Shown piece after piece: positions 1-9,795 of a stretch of 62,168 bases of DNA. A program made the position numbers and the translations under genes. Each line of letters starts with the position of its first letter. The stretch's first letter is position 1. Under the pieces are notes generated by a model. It was given only the letters and a program-made list of their open reading frames with translations. It was not told the DNA's origin and did not search any database. Origin of the DNA: Bacteroidota bacterium. Lineage in GTDB: Bacteria > Bacteroidota > Bacteroidia > Bacteroidales > UBA5342. The stretch spans positions 1 to 62,168 of the forward strand of contig QKHT01000259.1 in the NCBI GenBank assembly GCA_003249935.1, written 5' to 3'.

Positions 1-147
1 CAACCCATACTATCAGCATTTTAAAAAGGAAGATACATTCGCAATAACGACCATGCACGGAACAAGGCCTCGGGTATAGAAGAAAAGATGATCATGGCGA
101 TAAACAAACTGGGCAATACAGACAAAGCCAAAGCGTTTATCAAATAA
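1..147 (+). pseudogene. Possible 3' remnant of an unidentified gene at the window edge
   Basis: A reading frame ends in TAA at 145-147 and its last ~38 codons (from about position 31) are rich in Lys, Asn, Ala and Ile, like real coding sequence. The same frame has a TAA at 22-24. A second frame is open from position 2 to a TAG at 77-79. The two overlap in a way that would fit a frameshifted gene end. I recognise no family. The sequence may equally be non-coding, and the upstream part lies outside the window. Confidence 0.2.
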
Positions 148-273
148 TAAAAACAACCAGACAGAGTTTACTTTACTGTAAAAAAGAATTTTTTTATGAA
201 TTTAGCTCTTGAAATTATATGAATTGAATTGGAGCAGGCTTTTTAAAGGAGATTGTGACGTTTTGTTAAGACG

Positions 274-3200
274 CTATTCACCTTTTAAATGCTGTTTTTT
301 ATATTCAGAAGGAGCCACACCCAATTCATTTTTGAAGCAGTTTCGGAAATATTTGGGGTCGGAGAAACCCACTTCATAGGCGACATCGGCAATAGAATAC
401 TTCCCTGTTGCCAATAGCTGCGCTGCCCTTTTTAACCGGATAGAACGAATGAAAAGTTTTGCTGTTTGTCCCGTAAGCGCTTTCAATTTACGGTTTAATA
501 TCACCTGCGATATTCCGTACTCATCCATTAGGTCGTCAACTGTAAACTCAGAATCGCTTATTCGGGCTTCTATGATTGTTAATAACCTTGACAAAAATTT
601 CTCGTCTGTTGTTGTAGGTGCAATTTCGCTTGGTATTACCTCAATGTTTTTTGCAAAACTGGCTTTGTTGTTTTCCCTTTTTAATATAAGATTATTAATT
701 TGTGCTCTGAGAACCTCCATATTAAATGGTTTGGCAACATACGCATCGGCACCTAAATTGTAACCTTTAATAACATATTCGTTACTTGTTTTGGCTGTTA
801 ATAATATTATTGGCACATGGCTAATATTTACTTCTTCTTTTATGGCTTTACACATTTCAAAACCATCCATTTCAGGCATCCGAACGTCGCTGATAATTAA
901 ATCCACATCTTCTTGTTTGCATTTTTCCAAACCGATTTCTCCATTTTCGGCAACAATAATGTTAAATTCATCTGCCAGGCTTTCTTTAATAAAACTACGT
1001 AACTCGTTATTGTCTTCAACCAGTAATAATGTTTTTTTCTCTGGTGAATAAGCTACTGTCGAGCTTGTTTTAAATAAGGTAGTTTCATCGTAAGTAAGTT
1101 GCTGTATTGAATTTTCAACATTTTGACACGGCTCACCAATACAAATTTCATCTTTATCAAGGTGGGCTTTCCCTTTAGATAAAGTAACAGTAAAAATTGT
1201 ACCTACACCCTCCTGACTATCAACCTCAATGCGTCCCTTATGTATTTCAACCAGAGCTTTGGTATAAGCCAACCCTATGCCTGTACTGCCGTATTTAATG
1301 TTTTCTGCATTATTCGTCTGAAAAAAGCGTTCGAACACATGCGCTTTCTGTGTCTCAGTCATTCCGATGCCTGTATCCTGCACCGAAATTTTCACTACTT
1401 GTTCGTCTTCAGTTAGCTCCAGGTATATTTTACCTTTATCGGGTGTAAATTTGAAAGCATTAGATAAAAGGTTGTACAATATTTTTTCCATTTTATCTGA
1501 GTCAAACCACAGCAATATTTCTTTTGATGTAGATGAAACTTCAAACTCAATTTGTTTTTCCCTGGCATATTCTTCAAACGAGGAGTAAATATTCTTCACA
1601 AAACCAACAATATCTGCTTTTGACGCTTTTAACGGCGATTTACCCTGTTCAAATTTCCTGAAATCCATAAGTTGATTAACCAGCCGTAAAAGGACCTTAG
1701 AGTTTCGATATATAATATCGAACATACTTTCGAGTTTTTGGGCAGACATTGCCTCTCGCTCCTTAAATATTTTTTCGATTGGACCAATGATCAAGGTAAG
1801 CGGAGTCCGGAACTCATGTGAGATATTGGTAAAAAATCTAAATTTTAATTGTGATATTTCTTCAACTTTTTCTTTTTCGAAGCGCTCCATTAGAAGCTTG
1901 TTTTTCTGCTGCACCCCAATGATGGAGAACCGTCGGAAGAATAACAGAAATACAACAAGTATTAAAGCATACACAACAAATGCATAAACCGAAAGCCACC
2001 AAGGAGCAATTACTTTAATTCTAATGGTTTTGGCATTATGATTCCAGACCCCATCGCTATTGCTTGCAACCACTTTTAATGTGTAATTACCTGGCCTAAT
2101 ATTAGTGTACTTGGCAACCCTGTTATCTGATGTCGTATAAATCCAGTCATCGTCGAACCCTTCCAACATATATTTGTATTGGTTTTTTAGCGGGGCGCCA
2201 AAATGCAAACCCGAATAATGGAAAGTAAAGCTGTTTTCGGCATATTTTAAATGAATCTCAGTTGTTTCATTTATATCTTGAGAAAGTAAAATCCGACCGC
2301 GTATTTTTTGATGTATTTCTACTGGCTGATTTAAAATATCTAATTGAGTAAAAACAACTGTCCCCGTTGATTTATCCTGTTTAATCTGTTCCGGGAAAAA
2401 GGCATTAATCCCTCTTACCCCACCAAATAAGAATTCGCCATTTTTTCTTTTACAACATGCTAATTCCGAAAATTCATAATCTTGCAAGCCATCTCCCACA
2501 TCGTAATTAGAAATTTCGTGTGTTTCGATATTAAACTTTGTTAATCCTTTGTTTGACGACAACCACAGATTATTATCATCATCTTCCAAAATTCCTTTAA
2601 TTACATTATTGGGCAACCCATCATCTACTGTAAAAGTTTCGAAATACTCATTTCCATCGGCTGTTTGTACATAACGATTTAATCCGCCGCCTAAAGTTCC
2701 GATCCAAATATCACCATTAACCGACTCATAAACAGGAAGTATGTAATTATGGCTTATACTCTTTGCATTATTAGGGCTATACTGATAACGGAATATCCTT
2801 GGGCGCTCGGTGTATAAATCGTTCGCTTTAATTTTTGCCAAGCCATTGGTTGTTCCAATCCAAACATTTCCTTGCTGATCTTGAAACAAGCTTCGCACGA
2901 TATTGGAAGGCAGGGAATAAGCAGATGAATCACTCTTCATTTCATACTGCGCATAAGCGCCTGTTCCATCGGGCATTAGCCGCAACAATCCACCACCATA
3001 CGAACCTAACCAAACACAATGCCGATGATCTACTAATATTGAAAAGATTGTGTGTGATGGTTTAAGATTCCATTGATTAATGTCGATTCCGTTTTTAGTT
3101 TTTGTATTGTACACTTTCAATTTATCGGGGTTACCAGCACCTATCCAAATTCGGTTGTTAAGTGTGTCTTCGGCTATAGCATAACCTCTGTTGTTAAGTG

Positions 3201-4404
3201 TTTCTGAATTTAGATCTTTGTGAATAAAACTGGTTGAAAAATTCGTATTGCCAAGTTCTGAAAACACGTTTAAACCATCACCTTCAGTAACGATCCAAAT
3301 CCATCCATATTTATCTTCATGAATATCACGCACTTTGCTGTTCGACAAACGATTCCTCTTGTTGCTTATTTGAAACTGCCTGAAAAGCTCACTTTTAGGA
3401 TTATAAATATTAACTCCGCCACCGCGCATGCCGAACCAGATTAAGCCCGACTTATCTTTATAAATATCGATAACCGAACCGAACGATTGTAGCCCAACTT
3501 CGCTGTTACTTTTATACGACTTGGTAATTTGATATTTCAACGGAATTCTATCCTCTTCTCTGGCTAACACCAATCCATTAGATGTAGCAATCCATAAATT
3601 CCCATGGTCGTCTTCTTGTATATCTTTCACGCCAGTAATGCGAATGGCGTTTGTAAAAACATTTGTCTTCGTATTAAAAAACTGAATTCCATTGGAATTA
3701 TAAGTTAATAAATGATTATTCCAGCCATATATCCCGTTTACACTCCGCGAGGTTGATCCTGCAATAAATTGCCACTCAACCTTATAAGTTTGGGTGTTTA
3801 TCTTTCGCAATCCCAACATGGTACCAAGCCAGACAGCACCTTGGTCATCAATAAAAACATCTCGGATAAACCCTCCAGGCATTTTCCCTTTCTTATGATA
3901 TATTTCTTCTTCCGGGATAGATATAATCTCGCCACTTTTATCGTTAATGACATTAACTCCCTGATGGGTAATTACCCAGATATTATTTGAACTGTCAGAT
4001 TGTAACTTAAGTATCCTATCTGAGGATGAAAGTTCTGGATTGTCTGCGGTACTCAAATATGATTTGAAGGCATTATTTGCTACATCGAACTTACATACAC
4101 CATTATCGCTGGTCCCTATCCAAAGGTTGCCCAGTTTATCTTCGGTAATGACATGAATAACATTCCCTGCCAGCCCATCTTCCTGTCTTGGTTGCTTCCG
4201 ATATATTTTAAAACTATAACCATCGTACCGGTTTAATCCATCGTTGGTTCCAATCCATATAAAACCTCGACTGTCCTGAAAAATACAGTTGACATCGTTT
4301 TGCGAAAGACCATCAAGCGTAGTTAATTGTTTAAATTCATTGGCATGCAGACCAAATGAATAAACAAGAAATATTAAAACTATATAGCGTTTTATTATTG
4401 CCAT
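274..4404 (-). CDS. Hybrid two-component system sensor/regulator (HTCS), propeller-Y_Y_Y-kinase-receiver-AraC
   Basis: This is a one-protein signalling system of 1376 aa that senses a glycan fragment in the periplasm and activates PUL transcription. An N-terminal signal/anchor is followed by two seven-bladed Reg_prop propellers with recurring 'IWIGT.DGL' and 'LWIGT' blades, then a Y_Y_Y domain (about 690-780). A membrane segment follows, rich in Val/Leu/Phe and beginning at the 'WWLSVYAF' stretch. Inside are a HisKA domain with phospho-acceptor His in 'NISHEFRTPLT', a HATPase with 'NLLSNAFKFT' and 'GIGL', a receiver with phospho-acceptor Asp in 'LIISDVRMPEMDG' (about 1120-1240), and an AraC-type DNA-binding domain ending in 'VAYEVGFSDPKYF'. 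All key residues look intact. It is transcribed in the same direction as the adjacent 22-kb enzyme operon but probably from its own promoter. Its ligand cannot be read from sequence. Confidence 0.96.
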   Translation of the reverse strand: MAIIKRYIVLIFLVYSFGLHANEFKQLTTLDGLSQNDVNCIFQDSRGFIWIGTNDGLNRYDGYSFKIYRKQPRQEDGLAGNVIHVITEDKLGNLWIGTSDNGVCKFDVANNAFKSYLSTADNPELSSSDRILKLQSDSSNNIWVITHQGVNVINDKSGEIISIPEEEIYHKKGKMPGGFIRDVFIDDQGAVWLGTMLGLRKINTQTYKVEWQFIAGSTSRSVNGIYGWNNHLLTYNSNGIQFFNTKTNVFTNAIRITGVKDIQEDDHGNLWIATSNGLVLAREEDRIPLKYQITKSYKSNSEVGLQSFGSVIDIYKDKSGLIWFGMRGGGVNIYNPKSELFRQFQISNKRNRLSNSKVRDIHEDKYGWIWIVTEGDGLNVFSELGNTNFSTSFIHKDLNSETLNNRGYAIAEDTLNNRIWIGAGNPDKLKVYNTKTKNGIDINQWNLKPSHTIFSILVDHRHCVWLGSYGGGLLRLMPDGTGAYAQYEMKSDSSAYSLPSNIVRSLFQDQQGNVWIGTTNGLAKIKANDLYTERPRIFRYQYSPNNAKSISHNYILPVYESVNGDIWIGTLGGGLNRYVQTADGNEYFETFTVDDGLPNNVIKGILEDDDNNLWLSSNKGLTKFNIETHEISNYDVGDGLQDYEFSELACCKRKNGEFLFGGVRGINAFFPEQIKQDKSTGTVVFTQLDILNQPVEIHQKIRGRILLSQDINETTEIHLKYAENSFTFHYSGLHFGAPLKNQYKYMLEGFDDDWIYTTSDNRVAKYTNIRPGNYTLKVVASNSDGVWNHNAKTIRIKVIAPWWLSVYAFVVYALILVVFLLFFRRFSIIGVQQKNKLLMERFEKEKVEEISQLKFRFFTNISHEFRTPLTLIIGPIEKIFKEREAMSAQKLESMFDIIYRNSKVLLRLVNQLMDFRKFEQGKSPLKASKADIVGFVKNIYSSFEEYAREKQIEFEVSSTSKEILLWFDSDKMEKILYNLLSNAFKFTPDKGKIYLELTEDEQVVKISVQDTGIGMTETQKAHVFERFFQTNNAENIKYGSTGIGLAYTKALVEIHKGRIEVDSQEGVGTIFTVTLSKGKAHLDKDEICIGEPCQNVENSIQQLTYDETTLFKTSSTVAYSPEKKTLLLVEDNNELRSFIKESLADEFNIIVAENGEIGLEKCKQEDVDLIISDVRMPEMDGFEMCKAIKEEVNISHVPIILLTAKTSNEYVIKGYNLGADAYVAKPFNMEVLRAQINNLILKRENNKASFAKNIEVIPSEIAPTTTDEKFLSRLLTIIEARISDSEFTVDDLMDEYGISQVILNRKLKALTGQTAKLFIRSIRLKRAAQLLATGKYSIADVAYEVGFSDPKYFRNCFKNELGVAPSEYKKQHLKGE

Positions 4405-4440
4405 TACTGCCCTTATAAATGCTCCTTATGTCAATCCTTA

Positions 4441-4448
4441 CAAATTTA
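4441..4448 (-). promoter_or_regulatory. Candidate -7 box for the hybrid two-component gene
   Basis: On the minus strand this reads TAAATTTG, matching the Bacteroidota -7 consensus TAnnTTTG. It would place transcription start roughly 30 nt upstream of the ATG at 4404. A second match, TACATTTG, lies at 4462-4469. Neither has a clear -33 TTTG at the usual 19-21 nt spacing, so the choice between them is open. Confidence 0.3.
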
Positions 4449-4490
4449 GCATTTCAACAATCAAATGTAGCAATGAGAATCAAGGATTAT

Positions 4491-5066
4491 CTAAAGCGAA
4501 CTGCGAGAATTGTCAATTTGTTTTATAATCCGACATGGATTACCTGCTGCCACCACATTGTCGGGTATATTTTTGGTTACTACACTACCTGCACCTATTA
4601 CCGAATTATCTCCGATTGTAACGCCTGGGTTAACCACAACATTACCGCCTATCCAAACATTATCTCCTAATGTTATGGGGTGAGCAATTTCCAACTCCTT
4701 GTTGCGTAACCAAAATTCCAGCGGATGGTTTACTGTAAAAAGACCAACATTTGGACCAATAAAAACATTGTTGCCAATTGTAACTTTAGCACAATCAAGA
4801 ATGGTTAAATTAAAGTTCGAGAAGAAATTGTCGCCAATTGTAATATTATATCCATAATCGCACCTAAAAGGTTGGACAATAGTGAAATTACTCCCCGTTT
4901 GTCCGAATAATTCCCGAATAATTTTATTGCCTTTTTCCGTATCAATAGGATTCAGATGGTTAAAATAGAATAGCCGTACTTTTGTTTGTTCTCTTTCTGA
5001 AGTTAGGTCGACATCACTTGCCAAATAATATTCTCCAGAAAGCATTTTTTGTTTTTCCGATTTCAT
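4491..5066 (-). CDS. Sugar O-acetyltransferase, maltose/galactoside acetyltransferase family
   Basis: This 191-aa protein has an N-terminal Mac domain ('[14 protein letters not shown]', residues ~8-60) followed by left-handed beta-helix hexapeptide repeats such as '[12 protein letters not shown]', '[16 protein letters not shown]' and '[13 protein letters not shown]'. The likely catalytic His lies in 'FTVNHPLEF', and the C-terminal 'AAGNPCRII' is typical. The family transfers acetyl from acetyl-CoA to the 6-OH of galactosides, glucosides or maltose in the cytoplasm; there is no signal peptide. It is the last gene of the leftward enzyme operon, 47 nt after the GH2 gene. It may acetylate imported galactosides for detoxification or export; this role is inferred. 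Family call is secure, substrate is not. Confidence 0.93.
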   Translation of the reverse strand: MKSEKQKMLSGEYYLASDVDLTSEREQTKVRLFYFNHLNPIDTEKGNKIIRELFGQTGSNFTIVQPFRCDYGYNITIGDNFFSNFNLTILDCAKVTIGNNVFIGPNVGLFTVNHPLEFWLRNKELEIAHPITLGDNVWIGGNVVVNPGVTIGDNSVIGAGSVVTKNIPDNVVAAGNPCRIIKQIDNSRSSL

Positions 5067-5113
5067 CTTAAAATTTCATCTTAAATCTGCTAATTTACAT
5101 AAAAACGGTAGTA

Positions 5114-8100
5114 TCACTCATAAATTCTAATCACTCCCTCTTTGGCTTCAACAACATTCGACCACTGGCTATCTCCATTATTCGTTGAACGTTTTATCTG
5201 AAAGAAAATGCTTCTTTCTCCGCTCAGAGGAACCGTCATCATTCCTCGCGCATTGGTGGTTTCTTCGCTATTTAATTGATTTTGGGACGCACCATAGCGT
5301 ACCGTATAAAACTCGTCCTCCCATTGACCGGAATAACCAACTACTAATTTATTATCGGCAATAAAACCATCCCAAATAATTGGAGCCAATGATTGGCCAT
5401 GGGTTTTTACTGTAATGGGATCAGAAGTCGAGCTTTCTCCTTTGTTATTGCACGCAACCAACATTAATTCGTATTTTTTTCCAGGAACAAGACGATCCAA
5501 ATCAATGTAATTGGCAATGGTTCTGTAACTCTCCTTCTCAATACCATCCGACTTATACTTAACGAAATACTCAAATGCACCGAATGTACGGCTAAAATGT
5601 ACACGTATTTGATTATTAGAAGTTTTTACTTCTCTTATTTCAGGTTTTTCAGGAACATAAAAATGCACCGTTACATTACCGCGTGTGTAACCGTTTGCCG
5701 AAACCAATTCTACACTAAGTTCAAATGTGTCTCCGTCAAAATTATCCCATTCTATATTATTATCCCAGGTTCCAAAACCAGGCTTTAATAGTGGTAAATC
5801 AATTTCTCGTTTCAATAACAAACCACCGGTTTTATCAAAAAACGAATACCTAAGTTTATAATTCCGCATAGTAAAACACGGAAAATCATCGGCATCTCGA
5901 ACATCGAAAGAAACAGAAGCCTTTCCTCCTTTCAAATCAATATTTTTTATTTGGAAATTTGTTACAGGGCTATTTTCAATTAAATGGGTATAAAAAGACC
6001 GCCGTTTTGTTCGCCAGGCATTTACCATACCCCAGGCACGGTTTTCGCAAGGCAAGGATTCGGTGTAGCCGCTGCGATAATCATTGTAGGTCCATATTGA
6101 AGCTCCTGTCGTGTAAGGGCGCTTTTTACGCAAATAGCCATACCAATCACCAAGTTGTTTAAAGTCGTTGTCTAATCCATCATCCTTAAACCGTGAGACA
6201 TCCGACCAGCCAAATTCGGAAAAAAACATGGCTTTATTGGGCCATCGTTCGTGCAAAATATCCATTATTTTTCCAGGATCTTCTTGGTAAATATTCTGAA
6301 AAATCATATCGCCATATTCGAGTGGATTGTTTGCCGCCGATTCGCCTTTTTTATATCCTTGGTTACTAACATGTAGCGCCATCCGGTGCGGATCTAATGA
6401 TTTCGCATATTCGTACGTTGTTTTTACATACTCAAAATGGTCTTGCAATTCATTTCCAGTGCTCCACCCTACAATACTGGGGTGATTAATATCGCGCTCA
6501 ATCATTTCCCGAATCCATTGTTTTGCAAATCCAAAATTGGGGCCGGCAAACTGCGGGTTTCGAATATCACGGATATTAGCCTCTTCAAAAATCATTATCC
6601 CTTTTTCGTCGCAGCGTTCAATTAGCTTTTTATTTTGGGTACCGTGCATAATACGCATAAAATTTGCTCCGGCCGTTTTCATTAAATCAACATCGAGGTT
6701 AATCAACTCTTGCGGTTCCGACGAGCCCCAGTAGCGATGGTCGCTTACACGGTTAAAACCAACTAGGCGAACAGGCTCACCATTTAATATCATTTGAGAT
6801 TTTGTAGCTTCAAATTTTCGAATACCAAAACGGTCGTTTCTTTGGTGCAATACTTTTCCCGATTCTTTCACCGTTGTTTCGAGGAAATAAAGCTCAGGAT
6901 TATCGAAGTGCCAGAGTTTAACCTGCTCTGTCGCAAGCTCTCCATTTAGTTCAATCTGTTTTATGCTGTTTGGCTCCACTTCAATTTTTGATGATGTGGA
7001 ATGCAGTAGTTTGTCTTTTATAATTTCAGCTTTTACATCGAGCATTCTTTTTTCTGCAGAATTATTTGCAATCCGAACCTGAATAGTATAATTGGCTGTA
7101 CCTGTTTCGAGGTTTGGTTCGGCATGAATGTATTGATAAGTAATACGAACATCTTTGTTCCGAACCATGCTAACATCGCGGATTATGCCGCCCCAGTTCC
7201 AGGTGGCGCCAACGGTGTATGAATTATCGGCTTCTACGGCAATAACATTTTTTCCTGAATAATTAAGTTTGTCGCTAACATCGAACTCGAAAGGTGTAAA
7301 GCCCCCCTGATGTGTTCCCAGGAACTTACCGTTGAAATATACTTTTGCGATGTGGTAAACGCCCTCGAAACGGATTCTGGTGCGTTCATCATATCTGTCT
7401 TCCCAGTTATTGGGTAGATTAATTTCTGTACGATACCATCCCTTTCCCGAATAATTGGCGTATTTGTTAATCATTCCCCAATGCCCCGGTACTTTTAATG
7501 TTTGCCAATTACTATCGTCGTAACCGGGTTTAACCAGGTTCTTTATTTCCAGTTGTCTTGCTTCATATTCGGCATCTGTAACAGGACGGAATATTACCGC
7601 ATCGGCACATACACCACCTTTCGATGGAGATGTAAACTCTATATAATTATCACCACCTTTTTCTATCCGAAAAACGCCCAGACTATGCCAAACGCCTGTT
7701 CTGTTTTTCATATTAAAGTAAGTAGAAAAGTTACCGTTGGCATGCTTAACATTAACAATAGCTGCGTTGTGGTTAGTAAATGGATACAAAACCAAATGCT
7801 CGTAGTACCCGCTTTTAGGAACAGCATCGGCCTTAAAACGTGCAAAAGCCTCTTCGTTGGCTTCTGCAAAATTTCTTTTTAAATAACTTGCCCCCCAGCA
7901 TTTCGAACCTCTTTCGGCTTCGGTTGCTTGCTGCCACTTCCCTTTTATTTCAAGTAGTTCGGTTTGCTTGTCGTCAACAAGAATATCATTTTCCCGTGGC
8001 CGCTCATCTAAAAAATTTGAACCATCACCAGGAATTGTATTGAATTTCCAATAACCATTTAGTGAGATTACGTCTTCAGTTAGCGAAGTGTTTTTTGTTG

Positions 8101-8149
8101 TGCAGCCAATCGCAATTGCAACAACCAATATTAAAAGTAAGTGTTTCAT
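5114..8149 (-). CDS. GH2-family glycosidase lipoprotein with inserted golvesin-like domain and C-terminal Fn3
   Basis: This 1011-aa lipoprotein (lipobox Cys16, 'AIAIGC') is an exo-acting GH2 enzyme, probably a beta-galactosidase or beta-glucuronidase. The GH2 N-terminal jelly roll starts around residue 29 ('LNGYWKFNT') but is interrupted by about 140 residues. That insert (~55-200) contains 'LYPFTNHNAAIVNVKHANG', 'WHSLGVFRI' and 'ADAVIF', resembling the golvesin C-terminal/xanthan-lyase accessory domain. The jelly roll resumes at 'WQTLKVPGHWG'. The TIM barrel has 'NFMRIMHG', acid/base Glu in 'WSTGNELQ' and nucleophile Glu in 'MFFSEFGW'. After the barrel there is a beta domain and an Fn3-like module ('YFVKYKSDGI ... 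YELMLVACNNKGESS'). The gene begins 8 nt after the upstream sulfatase stop. Fine specificity is not readable. Confidence 0.92.
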   Translation of the reverse strand: MKHLLLILVVAIAIGCTTKNTSLTEDVISLNGYWKFNTIPGDGSNFLDERPRENDILVDDKQTELLEIKGKWQQATEAERGSKCWGASYLKRNFAEANEEAFARFKADAVPKSGYYEHLVLYPFTNHNAAIVNVKHANGNFSTYFNMKNRTGVWHSLGVFRIEKGGDNYIEFTSPSKGGVCADAVIFRPVTDAEYEARQLEIKNLVKPGYDDSNWQTLKVPGHWGMINKYANYSGKGWYRTEINLPNNWEDRYDERTRIRFEGVYHIAKVYFNGKFLGTHQGGFTPFEFDVSDKLNYSGKNVIAVEADNSYTVGATWNWGGIIRDVSMVRNKDVRITYQYIHAEPNLETGTANYTIQVRIANNSAEKRMLDVKAEIIKDKLLHSTSSKIEVEPNSIKQIELNGELATEQVKLWHFDNPELYFLETTVKESGKVLHQRNDRFGIRKFEATKSQMILNGEPVRLVGFNRVSDHRYWGSSEPQELINLDVDLMKTAGANFMRIMHGTQNKKLIERCDEKGIMIFEEANIRDIRNPQFAGPNFGFAKQWIREMIERDINHPSIVGWSTGNELQDHFEYVKTTYEYAKSLDPHRMALHVSNQGYKKGESAANNPLEYGDMIFQNIYQEDPGKIMDILHERWPNKAMFFSEFGWSDVSRFKDDGLDNDFKQLGDWYGYLRKKRPYTTGASIWTYNDYRSGYTESLPCENRAWGMVNAWRTKRRSFYTHLIENSPVTNFQIKNIDLKGGKASVSFDVRDADDFPCFTMRNYKLRYSFFDKTGGLLLKREIDLPLLKPGFGTWDNNIEWDNFDGDTFELSVELVSANGYTRGNVTVHFYVPEKPEIREVKTSNNQIRVHFSRTFGAFEYFVKYKSDGIEKESYRTIANYIDLDRLVPGKKYELMLVACNNKGESSTSDPITVKTHGQSLAPIIWDGFIADNKLVVGYSGQWEDEFYTVRYGASQNQLNSEETTNARGMMTVPLSGERSIFFQIKRSTNNGDSQWSNVVEAKEGVIRIYE

Positions 8150-8157
8150 ATTCAGTT

Positions 8158-9711
8158 CTATTTTTCTGATGGGAGCTTATATTTTATCCTCAACTGCTTT
8201 AATTCTTCTTTTAGCGTTGCTACTTGTTTAGCGTATTTCGGATTATCGTATTCGCTCTTCATTTCTGTTGGGTCTTTCTTTAAATCAAAAAACTCCCACT
8301 CGTCTAACTCGTAATAACGAATTAGTTTGTAGCGGTCGGTTATTACTCCCTCGTGTTTGTGTATGTTCCTACCGCTCGGGTAATCGTAATAATGATAATA
8401 CAGGCTTTTTCTATCTTGCTTAAGTTTGCCTCCGTTAAAAAGCGGTGTTAAGCTTTGTCCCTGCATGTGTGCAGGAATATCAACACCTGCAACGTCGAGA
8501 ATAGTGGGTGCGTAATCTATATTTTGTACCAAATCGTTATTTATCTGGTTGGGAGAAATTAAAGATGGACAATAAGCAATAAGTGGAGTACGAACGGCTT
8601 CTTCGTACATCAATCGTTTATCGAAATAACTATGCTCGCCCATAAACATGCCTTGGTCCGAAACATAAATAACCAGTGTATTTTCTTCCAATTTCGCTTT
8701 TTTCAAATAATCCATTAACCGCCCAACATTGTCGTCAACCGATTTAATGCAGCCCAAATAGTTTTTCATGGTGCGTTGGTACTTCCACCTTACCAGGTCT
8801 TTTCCTTTTAAATTGGCTTTAACAAATGCTTCGTTCTTTTTATTATAAGCTTGGTCTATTGCTGCTTTTTGCTCATTGTTCAATCTTCCGTAAGCACGCT
8901 CCCATAACCTATCGCCGTAGTCGTTGTAAATATCTCTTTCGCCTTTTCGTTCGGTCCACAGCTGGCAATACCAGCCCATTTGCATGCTCTCCATTCTCAT
9001 GTTTGCTTCTTTTGCTGCAGTTCCCCGTCCCGAAAAATCATCGAATAAGTTATCGGGTTCCGGTAACTGTACATTATCGAAATACGTAAGGTATTTCATT
9101 GGTGGAATCCAATTAGAATGTGGAGCTTTGTTGCCCACAATCATCATAAAAGGTTTGTCCTTGTTCCTGTCATTTTCTAACCAATTTATTGCCTTGTTGG
9201 TTATAACATCGGTTACATACCCGGCGTTTCTAACTACACCATTGGGTGTTTTAAAATCAGAATTATAATAGTCGCCCTGGTCCATTAATACATCCCAGTA
9301 GTTAAAACCTACGGGATTACTTTCGAGGTGCCATTTTCCAATTATTGAAGTTTCGTAACCAGCTTTTTGCAGAATGTTTGCAATGGTTGGCTGTTTTCCA
9401 TTAAAAGCCTCATCGAGCGTTAAAATGCCATTAATATGGCTATGCGTTCCAGTTAATATTGATGCGCGTGATGGGGCACAAATCGAGTTGGCAACATAAC
9501 TTCTGTCGAAACGAATACCATTGTTTGCCAGTTTATCGATATTAGGGGTTGGTGCTACCTCTGCAAACCTGTCGTTATACGCCGAAATTGCCTGGTAGGC
9601 ATGGTCGTCGGACAAAATTACGATGATATTTTTTTGTTGCGATTGTTGCCCAAAGGCAATAATTGAAATGATACTTACACATAACAACAATATTGCTTTA
9701 ACTTTTTTCAT
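8158..9711 (-). CDS. S1-family sulfatase (CAPSR)
   Basis: Secreted sulfatase of 517 aa with signal peptide (residues 1-21, ending 'IAFGQ'). The metal-site segment 'ILSDDHAYQ' is at ~31-40 and the formylglycine motif C78-A-P-S-R82 is followed by 'ASILTG'. 'GKWHLESNP' (active-site Lys/His), 'VIYVSDQGMFMGEHS' (metal-binding Asp) and 'DKRLMYEE' follow, and a C-terminal subdomain carries 'WEFFDLKKDPTEM'. The 'DDHAYQAISAY' start and the overall layout are shared with the sulfatase at 19805-21289, so the two are paralogues. This group resembles glucosamine-6-sulfatase-like sulfatases, but the subfamily is a guess. It follows the dead oxidoreductase and precedes the GH2 gene. Confidence 0.95.
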   Translation of the reverse strand: MKKVKAILLLCVSIISIIAFGQQSQQKNIIVILSDDHAYQAISAYNDRFAEVAPTPNIDKLANNGIRFDRSYVANSICAPSRASILTGTHSHINGILTLDEAFNGKQPTIANILQKAGYETSIIGKWHLESNPVGFNYWDVLMDQGDYYNSDFKTPNGVVRNAGYVTDVITNKAINWLENDRNKDKPFMMIVGNKAPHSNWIPPMKYLTYFDNVQLPEPDNLFDDFSGRGTAAKEANMRMESMQMGWYCQLWTERKGERDIYNDYGDRLWERAYGRLNNEQKAAIDQAYNKKNEAFVKANLKGKDLVRWKYQRTMKNYLGCIKSVDDNVGRLMDYLKKAKLEENTLVIYVSDQGMFMGEHSYFDKRLMYEEAVRTPLIAYCPSLISPNQINNDLVQNIDYAPTILDVAGVDIPAHMQGQSLTPLFNGGKLKQDRKSLYYHYYDYPSGRNIHKHEGVITDRYKLIRYYELDEWEFFDLKKDPTEMKSEYDNPKYAKQVATLKEELKQLRIKYKLPSEK

Positions 9712-9732
9712 TGTCTTATTGCTTTCTTTTTT

Positions 9733-9795
9733 TTATTCCAGGCGGTTAATACCAAATTCGTATAACTTCTTGCTCTCCTCGATTTTACTCACTCG
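9733..9795 (-). pseudogene. Short C-terminal coding remnant fused behind the dead oxidoreductase
   Basis: On the minus strand one frame reads S-K-I-E-E-S-K-K-L-Y-E-F-G-I-N-R-L-E followed by TAA, which looks like the natural amphipathic end of a protein. It is out of frame with the oxidoreductase that ends at 9789. The oxidoreductase lacks its normal last ~100 residues. The simplest reading is a deletion that joined it to the tail of a lost neighbour. The fragment is too short to identify. Confidence 0.3.

Noticed and set aside
4491..5066. Chloramphenicol or streptogramin acetyltransferase
   Set aside because: The N-terminal Mac-type domain and hexapeptide layout match sugar O-acetyltransferases, and the context is a sugar operon.
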